DNA of 64,000 bases, from assembly GCF_036231965.1 (NCBI RefSeq), contig NZ_CP109499.1, positions 930,001 through 994,000 of the forward strand. The letters run 5' to 3'. The notes under the pieces were generated by a model, which did not search any database, was not told the origin of the DNA, and saw only the letters and a list, made by a program, of their open reading frames with translations. This document shows, in pieces, positions 43,110-51,352 of the stretch. The translations under genes were made by a program, and so were the position numbers. Within the stretch, counting starts at the first letter, position 1; every line of letters begins with the position of its first letter. The stretch comes from Streptomyces sp. NBC_01428 (GTDB lineage Bacteria; Actinomycetota; Actinomycetes; Streptomycetales; Streptomycetaceae).

Positions 43110-43300
43110 GGAGCTCGGATGGCTGCGCAGCTCCCGCCTCGCTCTGGTTCACGTACGGGCCGGAGGCAACTGCCGGCCGTGGGCGGGGAGCTGGTCGTGC
43201 AGGGCGAGGACCTCGGAGCGTGGGTCGCCGGGCAGCGGGTGGGGTGGGAGCGGCTGATGCCGGCGCAGCGGAGCTCGGCCGTTGGCAACTCGAATGGATG
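43110..43300 (+). pseudogene. helicase-associated (HA) domain remnant
   Basis: A plus-strand frame contains VQGEDLGAWVAGQRVGWERLMPAQ. This matches the repeat of helicase-associated domains found in plasmid- and element-borne helicase-like proteins of streptomycetes (DLGxWVxxQRxGWxxLxPAQ). Flanking sequence is out of frame. With the integrase tail just downstream it marks a lost mobile element. Confidence 0.5.
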
Positions 43301-43429
43301 ATGTCGAAAACGGAGAGAGTGGTGGTTACCCGAGCCGCTCCGCCTGTGGCTGGCTCGGCAAGATGAGCGCATGGAACGGAGGAAGCTCCACCGTGTGAAC
43401 AACCCTGCGGGTCAATACACCTAGCGCGC

Positions 43430-43651
43430 ATGAGCCCAACAGGCAGCTGCGGCCAGGACTTCAAATCGCTCCGCAACCGCATCGGCACCCACTTCACACA
43501 GCTCCGACAGGACCGGCTACTGGACGAAGCGCAGGAGACCGCTGCCCCTGCCAGGCTGATGGGCCTATTCGGGATCACCTCCTACACCGCGATCCACTAC
43601 GTCCGCACCGCTCACCCCGAACGCTTCACGATCGACCCCACCCAGGCATAG
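43430..43651 (+). pseudogene. C-terminal fragment of a site-specific recombinase
   Basis: A 73-residue frame reading TQLRQDRLLDEAQETAAPARLMGLFGITSYTAIHYVRTAHPERF. This is the HTH-like tail (RLLDEAxxTADPxHLxxLFGIxxxTAxxYVxxAHPER) seen at the C-terminus of recombinase/integrase proteins of actinomycete transposons. The catalytic part is missing. Its 3' end overlaps the next gene on the opposite strand. Confidence 0.6.
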
Positions 43652-44047
43652 GCGCCGTTGCATCCGGTGCTGGTGGCGAACCGACCGAGGTCGTTGAGGC
43701 CTGAGCTTGTTCAGCTGAGGATCGAAGCAGACCAGGCCCATGGACCGCGCAAGGCCAGCCGCGAAGCCGGAGGCCTCCTCAGCCATGCTCCAGCGCATCG
43801 GGAAATAGATCAGTGAGCCACGGGCCTCGCCGATCAACGGACCGGTGGACCACGGCGAGGTGTCGTCGTCTTCGGTGAGGTCGCACCAGCGCTCAAGGAG
43901 TCCGGCGACGTAGTCCCGGATGCGTTCGGTCGGAGGTTCGTCAGTCTCCGTCTCCATGAGGCGGTCGTAAAGGTCGTCAAAGACCCGACCAGCAGTCTTA
44001 TCGTCCGCTGGTCTTTCGCCCTCCCATACAGCCAAGTCGTAACTCAT
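43565..44047 (-). CDS. conserved hypothetical, immunity-protein-like
   Basis: A 160-residue protein. MSYDLAVWEGERPADDKTAGRVFDDLYDRL, then DDDTSPWSTGPLIGEARGSLIYFPMRWSMAEEASGFAAGLARSMGLVCFDPQLNKLRP, is a well-formed small alpha/beta protein. It is of a type common in actinomycetes and resembles immunity proteins of polymorphic toxin systems. Family members end soon after FDPQxxxLRP. Here the frame runs on for about 40 arginine-rich residues through the recombinase fragment, so the native stop seems to have been lost by insertion. Confidence 0.65.
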   Translation of the reverse strand: MSYDLAVWEGERPADDKTAGRVFDDLYDRLMETETDEPPTERIRDYVAGLLERWCDLTEDDDTSPWSTGPLIGEARGSLIYFPMRWSMAEEASGFAAGLARSMGLVCFDPQLNKLRPQRPRSVRHQHRMQRRLCLGGVDREAFGVSGADVVDRGVGGDPE

Positions 44048-44259
44048 GCCCGCGAGGCTTTCACAGCCCACTGACACCAGCAGAGCCGGGCGAACCAACG
44101 TGCCTCCCCGGGTGTTGCCCACCCACCGCCAGCGCTGACCGACCACCACGCCCAGCTGCTCACCTGCTCACCGCCGTCGTCGAGCTCGGCGGTGAGCCGG
44201 AGCTCCCAGCTACCCGTAACGGGCGCTTCAGGGCGCGGTCATCCCAAGAGGCTGCGCGG

Positions 44260-44649
44260 TCAGCGCCGGCCGCCGCCGATGCGGCGGTCGTCGGCCAGTG
44301 CGGTCAGCGGGCCGAACTCGCGGGCAAGCTGGTTCCACGTCAGAACCTCGCCACAGCGGGCCGGGAACTCCTTCGGGTCGAACTCGGGCATGGTCCAGGA
44401 GCCGGTGCCCCGGTCCCGCAGCCACAGGTCCCCGTCACCGTCGACCACACTCGGCGGGACCGGTACGGGCTCGGCCTGATCGGTGGGCTCCCAGGTGACC
44501 CGGCCCGGGTGGGAAACGCGGCGCAGCTCGGTGGTGGCCAGCCGCGCGGCCAAGTCACGGGTGGACTCTTCGGCGTCCTTGACCGACGCGAGTCGGAATG
44601 CGTCGTCAAGTACGGGCAGGGCTGGATTCTTGCTGCGCTTTGAACTCAT
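44260..44649 (-). CDS. uncharacterised protein
   Basis: A 129-residue protein. It begins MSSKRSKNPALPVLDDAFRLASVKDAEESTRDLAARLA. The centre (VVDGDGDLWLRDRGTGSWTMPEF) is beta-rich and tryptophan-bearing, and the end is LTALADDRRIGGGRR. GGAGG precedes ATG 44649. No family is recognised; the pattern suggests a small cytoplasmic protein. Confidence 0.55.
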   Translation of the reverse strand: MSSKRSKNPALPVLDDAFRLASVKDAEESTRDLAARLATTELRRVSHPGRVTWEPTDQAEPVPVPPSVVDGDGDLWLRDRGTGSWTMPEFDPKEFPARCGEVLTWNQLAREFGPLTALADDRRIGGGRR

Positions 44650-44793
44650 ACGCTGACTACCTCCGGTGGGGGGCGTCACCTCCGTTATGGCGCCCCGTAG
44701 AGGAACACGATATCCGAGGCGGGAGCCGGACCGGCTACGACCGCTGTCCAGGTGGAGGCGCTGGCACACCGGGCGGTGGGGCCCGCGGGTTCG

Positions 44794-46263
44794 TCAGGCG
44801 TCCGCGAGCAGAGGGTCATATGGGGTGTTCGTGCGGCGGCCTGACATGAAGGCGAGAAAGTCGCCCACGAAGGCGCTGCGACCGTATGTGGCGTTGGTGG
44901 TGGTGAGGTCGCGGTGGAAGGCGGTGCGGAAGAGCGTCCTGTGCTCGTCTGCGTCGATGGTGCCGCTGCCGTCTCTGTCGGTGGCGTCGAAGAGCACCTC
45001 GGCCACGCGGATGAGGGCGGGCCCGGCAAGTGAGGGGATGGCGGCAGCGTACTCGTCGGCGCTGACACGGCCGTCGCCGTCCGTGTCGAGGGTGGCCTGC
45101 AGTTCGCGCCACCAGGCGGCGAAGGCGTCGTAGAGGCGGGTCTCCTCTGGTTCGTCCAGGTCGAGGCGGGTGGCGAGTTCGCGGGCCATGGCCGCGAGGT
45201 CGGGCCAGTCGAGATGGCCGTCGCCGGTCTGGTCCAGCACCTGACGAAAGAACTCCTCTGCCGAGCGTTGGCCTTCTCGCGTAGCCCGCGTGGCGGCCGG
45301 GGCCGGGTCGCGGCTGGCCTCATCGCTCAGTGGTGTGAGGAGGCGGAGCAATGCCGAGGCCCTCTTCATGCTGGTGTGCAGCGCGGTGACGGTCCGGACG
45401 CGGGGGTCGTCGCTGTCGGGCGAGAGGGAGAGGGCTTCGATGATGGTTTCGGCGTCGACCCAGCCTTTGGGAAGGAATCGGGCGAGTCCGGTGGCGAGGT
45501 AGGCGCCCTGCATGAGTGCCGGGGCGCCGGGCGTCTCGGGCAGGCCGGCCTTGCGCCGGTAGGACTCGGGGAGCGAGGCGACGGTGATCGCGCCGAGGAG
45601 CGGGCCGATGACTGCCCGGCCCGCCGCCCACAGGGTCGGTGCGCCGGCGAAAAGTGCGGGGGCGGGGAGATGGTCGAAGAGCCGGTAGAGGATGATGCGG
45701 GCTGCCTCGGTGTTCTCCAGTTCGTCCTCGACGACTTTGTCGAAGTACCGCCAAAAGTCGTGCAGTTGTTCAGGGAGTTCTCCTGCGTCGCCCTCGAGTG
45801 CGGCGAGGAAATGGCGGTACTCGGCGTACATGCGCTCCATGGTGTCCTGGTCGAGGGGCTGGCCGCTCAGTCGACACATGGTGACGGCGCTTTCGAAGAG
45901 GGCGGCGACCACCCAGGCGCGGGACGCGCGGTCCATGGCGTCATAGGCGCGGCCGCGGGAGTCGGAGCCGCTCATGCGGGCGTGCAGCCTGTTGAGGCGG
46001 GCGGCCTCCCGTTCGCGTACTGCAGGATCGGCGTCGAACATCCGCCGTGTACTGAGGAAGGTGTTGCGCAGTCGGCGCCAGGGGTGGGCGACGAAGGTGG
46101 AGTTGTCGGCGAGGGCCGCCGCGATCTGTGGGTGGGCGGCTTCCAGTACCGTGGCGCGGATCATGGCCAGCGCCCAGCGTGGGTCGTCGAAGAAGGCGCG
46201 GAATTCCGACTCCGGGCCGAACAGGGGTGTTTCGCCGGCCGTTGTGGTGGTTCCAGTCGTCAT
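44794..46263 (-). CDS. DUF2236/MpaB-type oxygenase with C-terminal EF-hands
   Basis: A 489-residue protein. Residues about 10-310 match the ER-bound oxygenase MpaB/latex-clearing (Lcp) rubber oxygenase catalytic fold: FGPESEFRAFFDDPRWALAMIRATVLEAAHPQIAAAL, FVAHPWRRLRNT, and a middle helical bundle ending YLATGLARFLP. This fold carries haem in characterised members. Residues about 340-445 hold three EF-hand-like loops: DQTGDGHLDWPDL, DTDGDGRVSADEY and DRDGSGTIDADEH, the last two canonical for calcium. Such a fusion suggests calcium-tuned activity. Its start overlaps the stop of the cis-prenyltransferase gene (ATGA), so both are made together. Confidence 0.8.
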   Translation of the reverse strand: MTTGTTTTAGETPLFGPESEFRAFFDDPRWALAMIRATVLEAAHPQIAAALADNSTFVAHPWRRLRNTFLSTRRMFDADPAVREREAARLNRLHARMSGSDSRGRAYDAMDRASRAWVVAALFESAVTMCRLSGQPLDQDTMERMYAEYRHFLAALEGDAGELPEQLHDFWRYFDKVVEDELENTEAARIILYRLFDHLPAPALFAGAPTLWAAGRAVIGPLLGAITVASLPESYRRKAGLPETPGAPALMQGAYLATGLARFLPKGWVDAETIIEALSLSPDSDDPRVRTVTALHTSMKRASALLRLLTPLSDEASRDPAPAATRATREGQRSAEEFFRQVLDQTGDGHLDWPDLAAMARELATRLDLDEPEETRLYDAFAAWWRELQATLDTDGDGRVSADEYAAAIPSLAGPALIRVAEVLFDATDRDGSGTIDADEHRTLFRTAFHRDLTTTNATYGRSAFVGDFLAFMSGRRTNTPYDPLLADA

Positions 46264-47075
46264 GACGTGTCTCCGTTCGTCTGGGGCGGCACGCCGCCGA
46301 AGCGGCGGTCACGGCTCCGGTAGGTGTGCAGGCAGGCGAGGAAGTCGGGCGCCCGGAAGTCCGGCCAGAGCGCCTCGGGGAAGATCCACTCGGCGTAGGC
46401 GACCTGCCAGAGCATGAAATTGGAGATGCGCTGCTCGCCGGAGGTGCGGATGACCAGATCCACATCAGGGGTGTCGGAAAACGGCAGGTGGCGGGCGAAT
46501 AGCTGCTCGGTCACTTCCTCGGCGGACGTCTCGCTGCGGATCAGTGACCTGGCGGCCTCGACGATGTCCCGGCGTCCACCGTGGTCGAAGGCGACGGTCA
46601 GCGTCATCCCCCGGTTGTCGGCGGTCAGTGTCGCCAGATCCTCGAAATCCTGGGCCAGTTCACGCGGGATGCGCGGGTCCGCGGCTCCAAGGAAACGGCA
46701 GCGGATCCCGCGGGCGAGCAGCAGCGTCGCGTGCTTGCGCACAACCCGGCGGACCAGGCGCATCAGGTAGTCGATCTCGGAACCAGGACGGTTCCAGTTC
46801 TCGGTGGAGAAGGCGTACAGGCTGAGCCACTCGACACCGACCGCCCTGGCTGCCTCGATGATGTCGATGACAGTGGTCTCCGCAGCCTGATGACCCGCCG
46901 TCCGGGGAAGCGAGCGCCGCTGCGCCCAACGGCCGTTGCCGTCCATCACGCAAGCAACGTGCCGCGGCACCGCACGCACCGGAACGTCTACCCCCCGCTG
47001 TCCGTCGCTGTGTTGTCGCCCACCCGGCCACTCGCCCGTCGCCGCGCGTGCGCGCTGGACACCGTGGTCCTTCAC
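46260..47075 (-). CDS. uppS: cis-prenyltransferase (UppS/isoprenyl transferase family)
   Basis: A 271-residue (Z)-prenyl diphosphate synthase. It has HVACVMDGNGRWAQRRSLPRTAGH with catalytic Asp45, LSLYAFSTENWNRP, VAFDHGGRRDIVEAAR, and the substrate-binding end RTSGEQRISNFMLWQVAYAEWIF. These enzymes add isopentenyl units in cis; chain length cannot be told by eye. The N-terminal 35 residues are a polar extension. GTG 47075 (GAGGGG upstream) is preferred, with ATG 47102 possible. It is translationally coupled to the MpaB/EF-hand oxygenase, so it is probably an accessory enzyme rather than the housekeeping one. Confidence 0.9.
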   Translation of the reverse strand: MKDHGVQRARAATGEWPGGRQHSDGQRGVDVPVRAVPRHVACVMDGNGRWAQRRSLPRTAGHQAAETTVIDIIEAARAVGVEWLSLYAFSTENWNRPGSEIDYLMRLVRRVVRKHATLLLARGIRCRFLGAADPRIPRELAQDFEDLATLTADNRGMTLTVAFDHGGRRDIVEAARSLIRSETSAEEVTEQLFARHLPFSDTPDVDLVIRTSGEQRISNFMLWQVAYAEWIFPEALWPDFRAPDFLACLHTYRSRDRRFGGVPPQTNGDTS

Positions 47076-47562
47076 GCCCCACCCCTCACGCCGCCCCCGC
47101 ATCGCCCATACGCGCCCCCACCGGGTGATCCTTTCCTGGAGTCTTGCGGAACCAATGGGCCCTGACAGGCGAAACGGAGGCTTCGTCACCCCTGGCTCAC
47201 CTGCTCGATTCCCGTCGGCACCGACGGTCTTCTCCAGAAACCAGCGCGACCTGATCTCCCGCCTCGTCGCACCGTGACCTGGCCGTTGGTGCGGCGTCCC
47301 GCGGACACCCGCCGCGGTCGCGCGCTGCGTCTGCCGCTTTGCCTCCAGCACCGGAAAGAGCCGGAACGGAACCGAGAAGATCGCAGGCCCCGCGCTCCTG
47401 CGCCACGACGTGTTGCGCAACACCCCGGACGCTGCCCAGCTCGCGATACGCACCAGCCGCGCACATCCCACCGACTGCCCGTTGCGTAGTCGACAATGAG
47501 CTCCCTGGCGGCCGGCGACTGCGCAACCTGCCGTCGCCTGACCATCGACCAGCCGGTCGGTC
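47076..47562. other. about 490-bp stretch without a supported gene
   Basis: Arginine-rich frames on the minus strand are high-GC shadows. I see no ribosome site followed by a plausible protein. It should contain the promoter of the uppS/oxygenase operon. Confidence 0.4.
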
Positions 47563-48648
47563 TCAGTCCGCCAAGCGGACCGGCATCAGGAGGGAGAAGG
47601 TGTCCGCGTCGTCGGGGCGGCGGATCGCGAGCGGTGCCGTAGGAGCCCCGAACTCCAGGACGACTTCGTCTCTGGCCGCTGCGGTCAGCGCGTCCAGCAG
47701 AAAGGCGCGGTTGACGGCGACGTCGTGCGGGTCGTCGTCACCGTCGTCGCACACCATCACCTTCCCGTTCTCCGTCACCCTGAGCACACTGAGGTCGAAG
47801 GCTTCGCCATCGTGCTTACGCGTCTCGCTCGCGCGGACCGGACCGGTCTGCAGCGCCTCTCGGAAGGTCGCCGTGCCGACGTGGGCCCGGCGGCCGGTCG
47901 GGAGCTGGACGAGGCGACGGTAGTCGGGGAATTCGTGATCGAGGCTCTGCCCGGCCGCCTGCCGGTCGCCCGTCTCCAGTGTCACGCGGCCACCATCCAC
48001 CGTCAGCCGGACGGACTCCCCGTCGTTCAGCAAGACCCGCATCGCGTCGGCAAGTGGAAGCGGCACGACGGCTTGTACGCGAATGCTGCCGTACCCCGCG
48101 GTGCGGGCCTGCGTGACGGCCAAGCGGTAGCGGTCGGTGGCCACGAGGTGGAGATCGTCGTCCTCGACGTCGAACAGGATCCCGCCGAGCACCGGCAGCC
48201 CTGGGTCGATGCCGGCCGCGAAGCGGACCGCGTCGAGCGCGGCGGCCAGCTCTGGAGCGGGGACGGAAAGCCGGACGGTGTTAGTGCTGAGTGACGTCAC
48301 GAGGCTGTTCTCCCTGTGATCGAGTAGGGCTCGGAGGGCGGAGAACTCGCTGCGGGCATCGGACAGCCCCAGCTCGAGACGACGCAGGTGAGCCTGGAGG
48401 AGGCCGCGCACCAGGTCCGTATCCGTACCGGACCAGGCGGCCAGGACGAGCCGGATGTCCGCCACGGGCATGCCCGCCCGCCGCAGCCGGGCCAGCAGCC
48501 GGGACTCCTCCAACTGCTCGGGCGCGTACCAGCGGTAGCCGCTGACCGGATCCACCCAGGCCGGGACAAGGACGCCGGCCCGGTCGTAGAACCGGAGCGC
48601 ACTCACGCTCAGGCCGCCGTCCCGAGCCATCTCTCCGATGCTGCGCAT
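47563..48648 (-). CDS. MerR regulator fused to a DNA polymerase III beta-clamp-like domain
   Basis: A 361-residue fusion. Residues 1-70 are a MerR HTH (MRSIGEMARDGGLSVSALRFYDRAGVLVPAWVDPVSGYRWY); a helical dimerisation region runs to about 110. From about 122 the chain has the sliding-clamp pattern: TVRLSVPAPELAAALDAVRFA, LPVLGGILFDVEDDDLHLVATDRYRLAV, and then DHEFPDYRRLVQLP. That is two DnaN-like domains, fewer than the three of DnaN. In MerR proteins the C-terminal domain usually binds the effector, so the clamp-like part may bind a ligand or a replication protein. Single gene, no partner; convergent neighbours absent. Confidence 0.82.
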   Translation of the reverse strand: MRSIGEMARDGGLSVSALRFYDRAGVLVPAWVDPVSGYRWYAPEQLEESRLLARLRRAGMPVADIRLVLAAWSGTDTDLVRGLLQAHLRRLELGLSDARSEFSALRALLDHRENSLVTSLSTNTVRLSVPAPELAAALDAVRFAAGIDPGLPVLGGILFDVEDDDLHLVATDRYRLAVTQARTAGYGSIRVQAVVPLPLADAMRVLLNDGESVRLTVDGGRVTLETGDRQAAGQSLDHEFPDYRRLVQLPTGRRAHVGTATFREALQTGPVRASETRKHDGEAFDLSVLRVTENGKVMVCDDGDDDPHDVAVNRAFLLDALTAAARDEVVLEFGAPTAPLAIRRPDDADTFSLLMPVRLAD

Positions 48649-48833
48649 CTCGTTCTCCACACCGGTAACCCTGAGCCCTCGACCTTGTCGAGGGTCAACC
48701 AGTGCGTGGGCGTGGACGCTCTCGGGCATTACGCGCAGAGGATTGCAGGATGAACACACGCGGAGCCCTCATCATGTGCCGTGTCCAGCTCACCCAGGTT
48801 GACGAAGCCAGCCTCTCGACCAGGGGTGTCGCC

Positions 48834-49022
48834 TCACTCATCACCGGGCACTGAGGCCGCAGGCTTCTGCATGGCCGGCATCACCCGCTGAAGTTCCCTT
48901 CGTATGCGCTCTGCTTCACCACGCACATCCGCGGGAATGTCGCCACGCTCCGTGATGAGCTGTCGGTAGATCGGGGCTTCCTGAAACACGAACGGTGCGA
49001 CCTTCCTCTTATCTGCGCCCAC
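48834..49022 (-). CDS. short hypothetical protein or fragment
   Basis: A 62-residue frame from GTG 49022. The end reads APFVFQEAPIYRQLITERGDIPADVRGEAERIRRELQRVMPA, a plausible helical protein tail of a kind seen in small plasmid-associated streptomycete proteins. No ribosome site is seen, so it may be the surviving end of a longer gene. Confidence 0.4.
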   Translation of the reverse strand: MGADKRKVAPFVFQEAPIYRQLITERGDIPADVRGEAERIRRELQRVMPAMQKPAASVPGDE

Positions 49023-49114
49023 GCCGGGTGGGGAGGGCAGCAGAATGCACGGTCCGCTGTCGGCACCGTTGTCGTCGGTGTGTGTTCCCCCCGGCGCCGC
49101 GTTCAGTCCTCGGT

Positions 49115-49390
49115 GATACCTACCGCGCGGTCGCTTCGGCTCCTTGGTATGGCGGCCGCCTGATCTTCGACCGGATGGCCACCCACCATCCCCAGCCCGA
49201 ACCGTACGCGGGCACGCAGCCGTCGGGGCGTAGGCCGCGGCGTACTCACCTTCCGACACGTCAATCGCCTCGCGGTAGTTGGCGGCGTGAGGGAGGGACG
49301 CACGCGAAGACGCTCAGGTCTTCCTCCTGGTCGAAGACGAGAACGGTGTCGGGAGGAAGATCCATACCAGTCACGGTGACAGCCACTCAC
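49115..49390 (-). pseudogene. multiply frameshifted small gene
   Basis: Protein-like pieces lie in three minus-strand frames. MDLPPDTVLVFDQEEDLSVFACVPPS is first (49355 down). ANYREAIDVSEGEYAAAY follows (about 49270). Last is PDGCVPAYGSGWGWWVAIRSK (about 49220). Read together they make a continuous small domain of unknown family. Two indels are needed, so the gene is broken. Confidence 0.45.
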
Positions 49391-49485
49391 TCCCTGCCGC
49401 TCCCGAATACACAACCTCGTCGGCTCTGGGGTGAGCTGGTCAGGGGGCTGTCGCCTCGAAGGGCCACCAGGGCCACGTCTGCGGA

Positions 49486-49872
49486 TCACAGCGAAGCATG
49501 GCTCGCCGTGTCCGGAACGTCATCGTCATGGGTGTCGGCTATGAGTTCGGCGAGGGTGAATTGGGCTTCCGCGTTGCTGAACCGGTTGTGGACGCGCACG
49601 AAATACCGACGCTCGGAGACCCGGAAGACCTGCCTTCGCTGACGTAGCCGCTTCTTTTCGGAGGAGGCCTGCTCGAAGGTATCGATCATACGGAGCATCG
49701 CGGCCAGCGCTTCAGCCTCGGAACCCTCGAGCTCACGGTGGACGGTATCGCGGAAAGCTTCTGCTTCCCCCGTAACTCGCAGGACGACCCAACGGGGCAC
49801 GCCATTCTCCACTTCACTGAGACGCGCGAGCCGGGCTGCCACACGCCGCCCTGTCCCACGTCGGCCGACCAT
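49486..49872 (-). CDS. uncharacterised protein
   Basis: A 128-residue basic protein: RRVAARLARLSEVENGVPRWVVLRVTGEAEAFRDTVHRELEG, then a helix EALAAMLRMIDTFEQASSEKKRLRQRRQVF and RRYFVRVHNRFSNAEAQFTLAELIADTHDDD. No domain is recognised. GC-rich third positions support coding. Confidence 0.5.
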   Translation of the reverse strand: MVGRRGTGRRVAARLARLSEVENGVPRWVVLRVTGEAEAFRDTVHRELEGSEAEALAAMLRMIDTFEQASSEKKRLRQRRQVFRVSERRYFVRVHNRFSNAEAQFTLAELIADTHDDDVPDTASHASL

Positions 49873-50676
49873 GACGCCGAGCCCGATGACCTCGGCACAG
49901 GGAGGGTATAAGACATGCGTCCCATCCAGACCAGGGCCTGATGTTGGATCGTGCCCGACAACAGCCAGGAGCCCTGCAAGCCAGGACGACCCGCTGTGCT
50001 CTGCGCCTGGTCAGACATCCCAGGCGCGAGGGCGGTCCAGCTCATCCCCTTCGGGGCGGAGCAGTGCGTGCACGGCGAGGTCGTGGCGGCGGCCGCGGTG
50101 GAGACAGGCGGAGGGCTGGTGCCTTCGTGTGTGAAGCCCGCCTTGGTGAGGACTGGCGTTGTCGGTGTGAGTCTCTGGCGTGAGGCCGTACAGCGAGAGT
50201 TCGCCGAACGCCAGGTCCACCAGGGCGCCGAGAGCGTCGGCACGCGGTGCGCGGCGGGGCGAGATCGAGTCGCCTGCAATGTGGGACGCCGGCATGTTCG
50301 AGATCGTGTGCGATCAGATGGTCGGCTGTTGAGTCACCGGACCGAAGGATGACCGGCTGACCCTGGCGCCCCAGGAATGGCGGACTGATGTGAGCCCTGC
50401 ACCCTCCTGGACCTCTTCGACGACATCCTGGCCGCCGCCCGAGCGCACGGCCGGCTGCTCGCCGCCAGGCGCCATCGGCATCGGCATCGGCATCGGCAAA
50501 TCCCGGCCCTGTCTGCGGGGGCTGAGGTGCGGGTGAGGCTCATTCGACCAGCCAGCGCGAGGAGAATGTACGGAAAAGGCGCATTGGTCCAGCCATACTG
50601 AGGTCGTTCGATGCCAACTGATCACGGCACTGCCCGAGTGCTCGCGGGCGGCCGAGCACCGAAAAGGAGTCCCCAC
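49873..50676. other. about 800-bp stretch without a supported gene
   Basis: Several short frames look partly protein-like, for example LLDLFDDILAAARAHGRLLA near 50410 on the plus strand and LGALVDLAFGELSLYGL near 50200 on the minus. None has a start site or full-length continuation. Four tandem CATCGG hexamers lie at 50473-50496. It probably contains decayed genes. Confidence 0.4.
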
Positions 50677-50982
50677 ATGGCAGACGTCAACGTCGGGCTG
50701 TACGTACGCATGGAGGCCAAGCCCGGCAAGGAGGAAGAAGTCGCCGAGTTTCTCCGCAAGGGCCTTGGCGTCGTGCAGGAGGAGCCCGGCACTATCGCAT
50801 GGTTCGCCGTGCGCCTGAGCCCGACCGCCTTCGCGATCTTCGACGCCTTCCCCGACGGCTCCGCACGCCAGGCCCACCTCGGAGGACAGCTGGCCGCGGC
50901 CCTGATGGAACGAGCCCCCGAGCTCCTCTCCGAACCGCCTTCCATCGAGCAACTCGACGTTCTCGCCCACAAACTGCCCTGA
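50677..50982 (+). CDS. antibiotic biosynthesis monooxygenase (ABM) family protein
   Basis: A 101-residue ferredoxin-like dimeric alpha/beta barrel protein. It has VGLYVRMEAKPGKEEEVAEFLRKGL (first strand and helix), GTIAWFAVRLSPTAFAIFDAFPD, and a closing HLGGQLAAALMERAPELL helix. ABM proteins include cofactor-free quinone-forming monooxygenases and haem degraders; no specific residues tell which. AAAAGGAG lies 9 bases before ATG 50677. It stands alone. Confidence 0.88.
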   Translation: MADVNVGLYVRMEAKPGKEEEVAEFLRKGLGVVQEEPGTIAWFAVRLSPTAFAIFDAFPDGSARQAHLGGQLAAALMERAPELLSEPPSIEQLDVLAHKLP

Positions 50983-51279
50983 AGACCAGAGGCGGCCGGG
51001 CAACCCCCGTGTCCGCCTCCGCCCCCGTTGCTCGCCTTCTCCGACCACGCTCGGCACCTCCCGCGAGACGTTGATGGGCAGAGTGGTTCTGGTACTTCGC
51101 TCGGGCGGATCGGCAGTGGATGCCGACCGGACGCCTGAACCGGTCCTTGCCGTCCCCTGGACGACCCGACAAGGACCGGAAGGGACCCGTCGGGGCAGTC
51201 CCCCGGCAGGGAGGAGTCGGCGACCAGTCCTCGCGGGAGGTAGGACGGTTTCCTCCGCGCATCGCTCCCAGGCTCTTCG

Positions 51280-51340
51280 GGCCAAACAGCCCGCAGCAGA
51301 GGCCGTTTGGCCCCACACCGGGGCCAGTTGGCCCCGGTGT
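51280..51340 (-). terminator. two adjacent stem-loops after the MarR/VOC chimera
   Basis: ACACCGGGGCCA (51315-51326) and TGGCCCCGGTGT (51329-51340) form a perfect 12-bp stem 13 bases past the chimera's stop on the minus strand. Directly beyond, GGCCAAAC (51280-51287) pairs with GTTTGGCC (51305-51312). Together they look like a tandem terminator. The rest of 50983-51279 holds no gene. Confidence 0.7.
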
Positions 51341-51352
51341 CAGGTAATGCAG

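Noticed and set aside
50473..50496. four tandem CATCGG hexamers
   Set aside because: Too few and too short to be a CRISPR, iteron origin or functional repeat; most likely chance slippage in GC-rich DNA. No CRISPR array was seen anywhere in the window.
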